Origin: DASSUW01 sp963759375
Lineage (GTDB): Bacteria > Actinomycetota > Thermoleophilia > Solirubrobacterales > Solirubrobacteraceae
Assembly: GCA_963759375.1 (NCBI GenBank)
Contig: CAVWYY010000001.1
Coordinates: 186,001 to 250,000 of the forward strand
Reading direction: 5' to 3'
DNA length: 64,000 nucleotides
Shown here in pieces: positions 58,893 to 64,000 of this stretch; position 1 is the stretch's first letter; each line of letters begins with the position of its first letter. A program made the position numbers and the translations under genes. The notes under the pieces are model-generated. The model saw only the letters and a program-made list of their open reading frames with translations. It was not told the origin of the DNA and did not search any database.

Positions 58893-59070
58893 CGACGATC
58901 GGATCCATGGCCCGCGCGGCCGCATGGCCGCGCACCGTGGATGCCGGGCGGTACCCGCGCGATCGGCACAGTGGCAGAGCCACGGGCCGATTCAGCGGGT
59001 GCCGATCCGGCGCCGCGGGGCGTGCCCAGGCGGCCGCGTGGGTCGTGGATTCGGTCGTCGGGTCCCCGAC

Positions 59071-59105
59071 CCGGGGCCCGTGTGATGAAGAGACACGGGC
59101 CCCGG
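59071..59105. terminator. Bidirectional hairpin between convergent genes
   Basis: A 13-bp perfect stem (CCGGGGCCCGTGT at 59071-59083 with 59093-59105) around a 9-base loop. It lies between the convergent nuclease (ends 58892) and the unknown minus-strand gene (ends 59122), 16 bases from the latter's stop. There is no T-tract in either direction. The remaining 180 bases after the nuclease gene hold nothing else I can identify. Confidence 0.6.
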
Positions 59106-59121
59106 GGGAGAGACGGACGTC

Positions 59122-59769
59122 TTAGGCGCCCGGGGGAGGCGTGCTGGCCGCGGCCTGGGGGGCCGGGGCGTCGGCGGCGTCGGCTGCCGGCGCGGACTGG
59201 GCGCCGGTCAGCATCCACTGCACCTGGGCGGCGGTGTCGGACCCCGACCCGTCGCGCGGCTCGCGGTGCACGGACAGCAGGCGCTCGTTGCCGAAGCGCA
59301 GCACGGAGACGCTGAAGGAGGAGACCTCGACGCCGTGGCGGCGGCTCAGCCAGTCGAGCGTGCCGAGGGCGCGCGGGTCGTAACCGCCGGCCACGAGGAC
59401 CAGCTGCGGCGAGTCGCCCGGCACGACGGCCTCGAGCGCATCGGAGACCGAGGCGAGCTGGCCGGCGTCCCACCCGGCGATCTCGGCAGCCGCGCCGAGG
59501 GCACGGCTGATCTGCCACTCGACGGTCTCGCCCGTCACGTGGAGGACGACGGCACGGCCCGACTGCTCGTCGAAGGCGAGCAGGTCCGCGCCCGCGGCGG
59601 GCTCGCGGCCCACGAGGCGGAGACTGGGCATCCCCAGCTCCTGGGCGAACGCCTCCCACGAGGCGGCGATGAGCCCGAGCAGCTCGTCGCGTTCAGGGCT
59701 GTTCTCCGTGACGAGGCCGCCGGCCTGAGGGGCGACCAGCGTCCCGGAGGTCTCGTCGATGCGAAGCAA
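59122..59769 (-). CDS. Hypothetical protein (215 aa)
   Basis: A soluble 215-residue protein of mixed alpha/beta content. Segments include ELLGLIAASWEAFAQELGMP, VVLHVTGETVEWQISRAL, LVLVAGGYDPRALGTLDWLS and VSSFSVSVLRFGNERLLSV, followed by an Ala/Pro-rich tail. The combination of 'DWLS..GVEVSSFSV' with a preceding conserved GGYDP looks like a nuclease-like or SseB-like core, but I cannot assign it. The start is TTG 59769 because GGAGG lies 6 bases upstream. Confidence 0.55.
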   Translation of the reverse strand: MLRIDETSGTLVAPQAGGLVTENSPERDELLGLIAASWEAFAQELGMPSLRLVGREPAAGADLLAFDEQSGRAVVLHVTGETVEWQISRALGAAAEIAGWDAGQLASVSDALEAVVPGDSPQLVLVAGGYDPRALGTLDWLSRRHGVEVSSFSVSVLRFGNERLLSVHREPRDGSGSDTAAQVQWMLTGAQSAPAADAADAPAPQAAASTPPPGA

Positions 59770-59801
59770 CGTGATCCTCCATTCGGGGCGTCGGTGGTCC
59801 C

Positions 59802-60548
59802 TTATCGACCAGTTGCAGGGAAACCTGAAGCGGGAAGCAGCTCGAACGCCTCCCCGGCCTCGATCCGGCCGCCTGTGATCACACGCGCGTTCATCCCGAA
59901 GCATTGCGCGTGCCTGTCGTGCAGATGGCGCAGCAGGCCCGGCCACTTGATCTGCGTGTCCGGGTGCCGCGTGGGGATCGCGCAGCGCTCGCACGCGTGC
60001 AGGAAGCGCAGCCGGACGCCGCGCTCGAACACCAGCTCGCGCCCCTCCCAGGTGAGGTCGTCCCAGCCCGGCACGTCGATGTCCAGGTGCAGGTTGGGGC
60101 GGAAGCGGCGGAGGTCGATCGGCCCGTCGAGCTCGTCGCCGAGCGCCTGCAGGGACGCCTCGGTGGTGACCAGCAGCGAGCGCTCGAGGTCCTGGATCCC
60201 GTGCAGGTCGCGGCGCAGATCGACGTCGCGGCCGAGGTCGTCCTCCAGGGCGTGCTTGAGCCGCGGGTCGCCCCACCGGAACGAGCGGCCGTCCGGCGCG
60301 GTGACGATCGCGAACGGCGGCCGGGCGGGGTCGACGCCGCCGTTGACGTTGAACGGGTAGCGCGCCTGCCACGCCAGCAGCCGCGGCGCCTCGCGGGCGG
60401 TCAGCGGCTTGGGCGCGCCCTTGTGCTCGTAGAGCACGGCGTGCGTCCGGTCACCTCCGGCGCCGCGGCCGTCCACGCGCAGGGCGTCGACCTGCTCGCC
60501 GGCCATCGACTTGACCGGCCATCGCCAGAGTCCGGCCACCGTGCCCAT
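59802..60548 (-). CDS. MOSC-domain protein
   Basis: A 248-residue protein with the MOSC N-terminal beta-barrel (VAGLWRWPVKSMAGEQVDALRV, the WPVKS motif) and the MOSC domain (LRRFRPNLHLDI, then LRFLHACERCAIPTRHPDT with the conserved Cys). Relatives handle sulfur on the molybdenum cofactor or reduce N-hydroxylated compounds (YcbX/mARC). ATG 60548; it is divergent from folP across a 31-base gap. Confidence 0.87.
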   Translation of the reverse strand: MGTVAGLWRWPVKSMAGEQVDALRVDGRGAGGDRTHAVLYEHKGAPKPLTAREAPRLLAWQARYPFNVNGGVDPARPPFAIVTAPDGRSFRWGDPRLKHALEDDLGRDVDLRRDLHGIQDLERSLLVTTEASLQALGDELDGPIDLRRFRPNLHLDIDVPGWDDLTWEGRELVFERGVRLRFLHACERCAIPTRHPDTQIKWPGLLRHLHDRHAQCFGMNARVITGGRIEAGEAFELLPASGFPATGR

Positions 60549-60579
60549 GTCGCGCTGCACGTTAGCCTCATCGGCCGTC

Positions 60580-61461
60580 GTGACCCTGCGCTTGCGCGAT
60601 CGCACCTTCGACACGGTCGCCCGTCCGCTGCTGATGGGCGTCGTCAACGCCACGCCGGACTCGTTCTCGGACGGCGGCGAACACCTGACGCTGGAGGCGC
60701 GCGTCGCGCACGGCGAGGCGCTGCTGGCCGCGGGCGCCGACCTGCTCGACGTCGGCGGCGAGTCGGCCAGCGGCCACCTCCCGGCGGTCGACGCCGCCGT
60801 GGAGATCGACCGCGTGGTGCCGCTGATCGTGCGCCTCACCGGGGAGCACGGCGCGGTCGTGTCCGTCGACACCTACAAGCCCGCGGTCGCCGAAGCGGCG
60901 ATCGCCGCGGGCGCGTTGCTGGTCAACGACGTGTCCGGCCTGCGCGACCCCGAGCTGGCCTCGGTGTGCGCGGCGACCGGCGCCGGCCTGGTGATCATGC
61001 ACACGCGCGTGGAGCCGAAGGGGACGCTGCTCGAGCCCGGCCGCTACGGCGACGTCGCGGCCGACGTCGCCGGCTTCCTGCGCGAGCGGATGCAGGTGGC
61101 GCTCGACCGCGGCGTGGCGCCCGAGCAGATCCTGCTCGACCCGGGGCCGGACTTCGCCAAGACGCCGGCGCAGACCGTGGCGGTGCTGCGGGCGTTCGGG
61201 GAGCTGCGGTCGCTCGGCCGGCCGCTGCTGCTCGCCGTGTCCAACAAGGACTTCCTCGGCGCGATCACCGGGCGCGGCCCGCGCGACCGGCTCGCCGGCA
61301 CGCTGGCGGCGATCGGGTTCGGCGTGGACGCGGGCGCCGCGGTGCTGCGTGTGCACGACGTGGCCGCGGTCGCAGACTTCCTGCGCGTCCGTGACGTCCT
61401 GCGCGGAGAGGTCGAGCTCGCGCCGGAAGAGGGCCTCACCCCCGATCGCTACCCTGCCTGA
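60580..61461 (+). CDS. folP: Dihydropteroate synthase
   Basis: A 293-residue TIM-barrel enzyme joining pterin pyrophosphate with p-aminobenzoate for folate synthesis. Motifs include LMGVVNATPDSFSDGG (about 18-33), LLDVGGESASG, VSVDTYKPAVAEAAIAAGA, NDVSGLRDPELA and ILLDPGPDFAKT. The usual TRPG stretch is replaced by GGESASG, and the canonical K-x-R near the end by RVHD, so it could be a DHPS-like paralogue. GTG 60580 is used. Confidence 0.85.
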   Translation: MTLRLRDRTFDTVARPLLMGVVNATPDSFSDGGEHLTLEARVAHGEALLAAGADLLDVGGESASGHLPAVDAAVEIDRVVPLIVRLTGEHGAVVSVDTYKPAVAEAAIAAGALLVNDVSGLRDPELASVCAATGAGLVIMHTRVEPKGTLLEPGRYGDVAADVAGFLRERMQVALDRGVAPEQILLDPGPDFAKTPAQTVAVLRAFGELRSLGRPLLLAVSNKDFLGAITGRGPRDRLAGTLAAIGFGVDAGAAVLRVHDVAAVADFLRVRDVLRGEVELAPEEGLTPDRYPA

Positions 61462-61542
61462 CGCAAGGGATCGCCGGCCGCTGCGCACAACGCGGTCGGA
61501 TGCCAACCGAACCACCGAGATTCCCAAGGGGAGTTGACGCAC

Positions 61543-62724
61543 ATGTCGTCCGTACTTGACCGCGCCGAGCTGGAGCAGAGCCCGCTCGCCGACCTTCACC
61601 TGCTGGCCAACGAGCTCGGCGTCGACGGCTTCCGCCGCCTGCGCCGCGACGACCTGATCGACGCGATCGTCGCCAAGCAGTCCGGCGACGGCCTCCCGGT
61701 CGCCGAAGAAGTAGAGGAGCAGGAGGAGGAGGAGGCGCCGAAGCCGCGCCGTGGCCGTCGCGGCGGCCGTGGCCGTGGCCGCGCCAAGGCCGAGGAGGGC
61801 GCCACAGACGAGGACGCCGGCGAGGAGCCCGAGGACAAGGGCGACACGATCGTCGAGGGCGTCGTCGAGCTGCTCTCCAACGGCTCGGGCTTCATCCGCC
61901 TGTCACCGCCGGAACCGACCGACGAGGACGTCTACATCTCCGCCGCGCAGGTCAAGCGCTGCGAGCTCGTGTCCGGCGACCGGATCGCCGGGCCGCTGCG
62001 CGCGCCGCGCCGCTCCGAGCGCTTTCCGTCGCTCGTCCGGGTCGACACGATCAACGGCCGCCCGGCCGACGAGGTCGCCGAGGGCACGCGCTTCGAGGAC
62101 CTGCCGGCCACGTTCCCGACCGACCGCTTCGAGCTCGGCTCCGAGGACCCGACCGTCAAGGCAGTCGAGTGGCTGACGCCGTTCGGCAAGGGCTCGCGCG
62201 TCGTGCTCGCCGGCCCGGCGCGGTCGGGCAAGACCGAGGCGCTGCGCCGCCTGGCCGAGGCGCTGGGCGCGCTGGAAGGCCTGGAGGTCTCGCTCGTGCT
62301 CGCGGGCGTGCGGCCCGAGGAGCTGGGCGAGAACGGCGGCGTGAGCTTCGCCGCGTCGGCCGACGCGCAGGCCCAGCTGGTCGAGCAGGCCGTCGAGCTG
62401 GGGCGCCGCGTCGCGGCCCGCGGCGGCGACGCCGTCGTGCTCATCGACACGCTCGAGTACCTGCCGCAGCAGGCCGCGCGCCGCGCGCTGGGTGCCGCCC
62501 GGAACATCGTCGACGGCGGATCGCTGACCGTGATCGCCACCGCTCCGGTACCGGTCGGCGGCGAGACGACCGTGGTCACGCTCGACGCGGCGCTGACCGC
62601 GCTCGGCCGCTTCCCGGCGCTCGACCTGGCGGCGTCCGGCGTCGTGCGCCCGGATCTGCTGGTGGGCGACGCGGGCGCCGAGGCGATCGCCAAGGCGCGC
62701 GCGGAAGCGCTCTCCGACGCCTAG
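61543..62724 (+). CDS. rho: Rho-like transcription termination factor, divergent
   Basis: A 393-residue Rho-family ATPase. The N-terminal Rho-N helix bundle (LADLHLLANELGVDGFRRLRRDDLIDAI), an acidic then Arg/Gly-rich linker, and a cold-shock RNA-binding domain (VVELLSNGSGFIRL ... DVYISAAQVKRCELVSGD) are followed by the RecA-like core. The P-loop is GPARSGKTE (about 222-230) where canonical Rho has PPKAGKT. The core lacks the EEFKGTGN R-loop segment and ends early. It might be a second, altered Rho. A good AAGGGGAG site supports ATG 61543; translation could alternatively begin at TTG 61534. Confidence 0.75.
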   Translation: MSSVLDRAELEQSPLADLHLLANELGVDGFRRLRRDDLIDAIVAKQSGDGLPVAEEVEEQEEEEAPKPRRGRRGGRGRGRAKAEEGATDEDAGEEPEDKGDTIVEGVVELLSNGSGFIRLSPPEPTDEDVYISAAQVKRCELVSGDRIAGPLRAPRRSERFPSLVRVDTINGRPADEVAEGTRFEDLPATFPTDRFELGSEDPTVKAVEWLTPFGKGSRVVLAGPARSGKTEALRRLAEALGALEGLEVSLVLAGVRPEELGENGGVSFAASADAQAQLVEQAVELGRRVAARGGDAVVLIDTLEYLPQQAARRALGAARNIVDGGSLTVIATAPVPVGGETTVVTLDAALTALGRFPALDLAASGVVRPDLLVGDAGAEAIAKARAEALSDA

Positions 62725-63185
62725 CGGCGGGAGTACGCCACGCGCTGCCAGTTGGGCTCGGGTGAGAGCTCGATCGGCTCGTGGTCGTGCTCGGGCTGCA
62801 CGTAGCCGAACGTGTTGGTCACCTCGTCGAAGACGACGTCGAGCTCCCCTTCCTTGACCCGCTGGTCGAGCCAGGCGGAGCGGAAGACGAGGCGGCGCAG
62901 CCAGTGCACCAGCGAGCGGTCGGCGGGGCCGACGAGCTCCGGCCAGCAGTCGTTGACGTGCTCGCCCAGGCCTGAGGCCGGGTCCTGGATCTCGCCGTTC
63001 ACGGCGAGGTTGACGAGGTCCTCCAGCTCGGTCGAGTCGAGGCGGGCGCCGACGAAGCCGAGCTTGCGGGCCGCCTGCTCGACGCGCTCGCTGAAGTCGC
63101 GCTCGTTGAAGGTGAACCGCAGCTCCCCGTATTCGAGGACGTAGTCCTGCCCAGAGTCGTAGTTGCCGCGCCGAATCGAGTCCAT
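62721..63185 (-). CDS. Hypothetical protein (154 aa)
   Basis: A soluble acidic 154-residue protein (MDSIRRGNYDSGQDYVLEYGELRF). It has a central helical region ERVEQAARKLGFVGARLDSTELEDLVNLAV and an aromatic C-terminal half (HWLRRLVFRSAWLDQRVKEGELDVVFDEVTNTFGYV). It is probably lineage-specific; I recognise no family. The stop overlaps head-on with the Rho-like gene. It lies 86 bases upstream (in the transcription sense downstream) of the Cys-rich gene's stop, separated by G/C-rich sequence without obvious signals. Confidence 0.55.
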   Translation of the reverse strand: MDSIRRGNYDSGQDYVLEYGELRFTFNERDFSERVEQAARKLGFVGARLDSTELEDLVNLAVNGEIQDPASGLGEHVNDCWPELVGPADRSLVHWLRRLVFRSAWLDQRVKEGELDVVFDEVTNTFGYVQPEHDHEPIELSPEPNWQRVAYSRR

Positions 63186-63271
63186 GGTTCCTCGGGCCCG
63201 GTCATCCCCGCCCGGGGCGTCTGCATCCTAGGCGAGACTCCTCCACCGCCGCTGCCCCTGAACCGAAAGTT

Positions 63272-63676
63272 TCACTCAGCGCAGCGGTCACGCAGATCGA
63301 AGGCCCGGACGGCGTCCGGCGCCGCGTCCGGCCAGTCGTAGAAGCGCTTGTTCACGCACCGGTAGGCCTCCAGTCCGGGGCCGTTGAACGCCTGCTCGAC
63401 CGTGAATCGGCAGCGCCGCAGCGGCGCGTTGGCCAGCCGCACCGTGCCGAAGCCAGCGCGCGTGCGCTCGGCCTCGCGGAACATCTCGACATCGATCTCG
63501 GTGGCGAAGACCTGCTGCAGGCAGCCCATGTAGCGGCGGCCGGTGAGCGGGTCGTCGTACGAGTACAGGTTCGGGCAGTCGTCGGCGAGACAGCTCGCGG
63601 GTGCGATCACGCGATCGCAGAACGTCGAGCACTGGCGGCACTCGTTGAGCTCAGTGCGCCGGACGATCCGGGCCAT
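63272..63676 (-). CDS. Cysteine-rich protein, unknown function
   Basis: A 134-residue protein with nine cysteines, eight of them in ECRQCSTFCDRV, PASCLADDCPNLYSY, MGCLQQVF and LRRCRFTV, the spacing of a zinc- or iron-sulfur-binding module. The rest includes GLEAYRCVNKRFYDWPDAAPDAV. No membrane or signal segment is present. Homologous-looking proteins are common in this lineage but uncharacterised. ATG 63676; it is divergent from the response-regulator gene. Confidence 0.65.
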   Translation of the reverse strand: MARIVRRTELNECRQCSTFCDRVIAPASCLADDCPNLYSYDDPLTGRRYMGCLQQVFATEIDVEMFREAERTRAGFGTVRLANAPLRRCRFTVEQAFNGPGLEAYRCVNKRFYDWPDAAPDAVRAFDLRDRCAE

Positions 63677-63763
63677 TGAAGAATTTTACGCCTCAGGCCC
63701 GTTCCGCTGCGATCAGACGCTTGTCCGGGGGGTGAGATTCGGCCGCGCCCGCCTACGGTCGGC

Positions 63764-64000
63764 ATGACCGGCGAGCTCCCGACCATCCTGCTGGTGGAGG
63801 ACGACCCCGTCCTCGGCACCTTCCTGGCCGACAACCTCGCGGCCGACGGTTACGAGCCGATCGTGGCCGACACGCTGCGCGACGGCCTGCGCGAGCTCGA
63901 GTACAAACGCCCCGAGCTCGTGGTGGTCGACCTCGGACTTCCCGACGGGTCGGGGCTCGAGCTGATCGAGCGGGTGCGCGGCGCCGACGGGATCGTCTCG
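63764..64000 (+). CDS. Response regulator receiver domain (truncated by window end)
   Basis: The first 79 residues of a two-component response regulator. The receiver domain opens ILLVEDDPVLGTFLADNL (acidic pocket Glu-Asp-Asp) and reaches the phospho-acceptor Asp in LVVVDLGLPDGSGLELIERVR. The output domain lies beyond 64000, most likely an OmpR-type winged helix given the spacing, but that is a guess. ATG 63764. Confidence 0.88.
   Translation, partial: MTGELPTILLVEDDPVLGTFLADNLAADGYEPIVADTLRDGLRELEYKRPELVVVDLGLPDGSGLELIERVRGADGIVS

Overview
The window is a chromosomal segment of a very GC-rich actinobacterium. Its gene content, the many GTG/TTG starts, dense ATGA/GTGA/TGATG start-stop overlaps and the flavour of its secreted proteins point to the Thermoleophilia (Solirubrobacterales: Solirubrobacter, Conexibacter, Patulibacter). 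That placement is inference from general knowledge, not from a search. No rRNA, CRISPR array, transposase or prophage was seen. There are two tRNA genes, tRNA-Leu(CAG) and tRNA-Glu(CTC).

Layout. 0-9.4 kb: a LuxR-type ATPase regulator, a metallo-beta-lactamase-fold hydrolase with its TetR regulator, a 1-Cys peroxiredoxin, NAD kinase, a drug exporter with its MarR regulator, and a decayed nucleoside-kinase-like gene. 9.46-9.80 kb: a 342-bp non-coding element with 28-bp terminal inverted repeats and four internal hairpin units. 9.8-14.0 kb: a minus-strand secreted-fibre operon (TasA/camelysin-like protein, SipW-type signal peptidase, Ig-repeat protein, second TasA-like protein) behind a c-di-GMP-I riboswitch. 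14.1-17.6 kb: a copper-efflux operon behind a CsoR-like operator. 17.6-30.4 kb: a universal stress protein, sulfatase, a second exporter, aminotransferase plus RraA-like protein, a Mn-type pyrophosphatase with regulatory domains, cytochrome bd with an extra 56-residue membrane protein, and a STAS plus GAF-GAF-PP2C-HATPase partner-switching pair. 30.4-37 kb: PAPS synthesis (cysD, cysNC) coupled to a Stf0 sulfotransferase, an esterase, a TauE-like exporter and a PucR regulator. 37-46 kb: a peroxiredoxin, an ECF sigma factor with a membrane partner, an ArsR/SRPBCC pair, a cell-wall hydrolase behind a c-di-AMP (ydaO) riboswitch, carbonic anhydrase, tRNAs, two acetyltransferases, and FHA and MerR proteins.

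46.4-53.5 kb holds what I judge the most interesting system. A cobalamin riboswitch, beside a divergent PduO-type adenosyltransferase gene, precedes six start-stop-coupled genes: three exported proteins with DUF4430 (transcobalamin C-terminal-like) character, an ECF transporter T component, a double ATPase, and an S component fused to an extracellular alpha/alpha-toroid (DGGW-repeat) domain. The parts are those of animal intrinsic factor/transcobalamin (alpha-barrel plus beta-domain) built onto an ECF importer, so I read it as a B12-capture machine.

53.5-64 kb: a three-gene proton-translocating transhydrogenase, a secreted LTD/Ig/nuclease protein, a MOSC protein, folP, a divergent Rho-like ATPase, Cys-rich and other unknown proteins, and a response regulator cut by the window end.

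Five otherwise well-preserved genes carry single frame breaks. Four of these (in the Ig-repeat protein, the first two DUF4430-type proteins and the T component) have the same sense, one extra base or two missing. The fifth, in the nuclease, has the opposite sense. Assembly indels are the simplest explanation. Where a break merges two neighbouring reading frames I annotate the two genes and say so.
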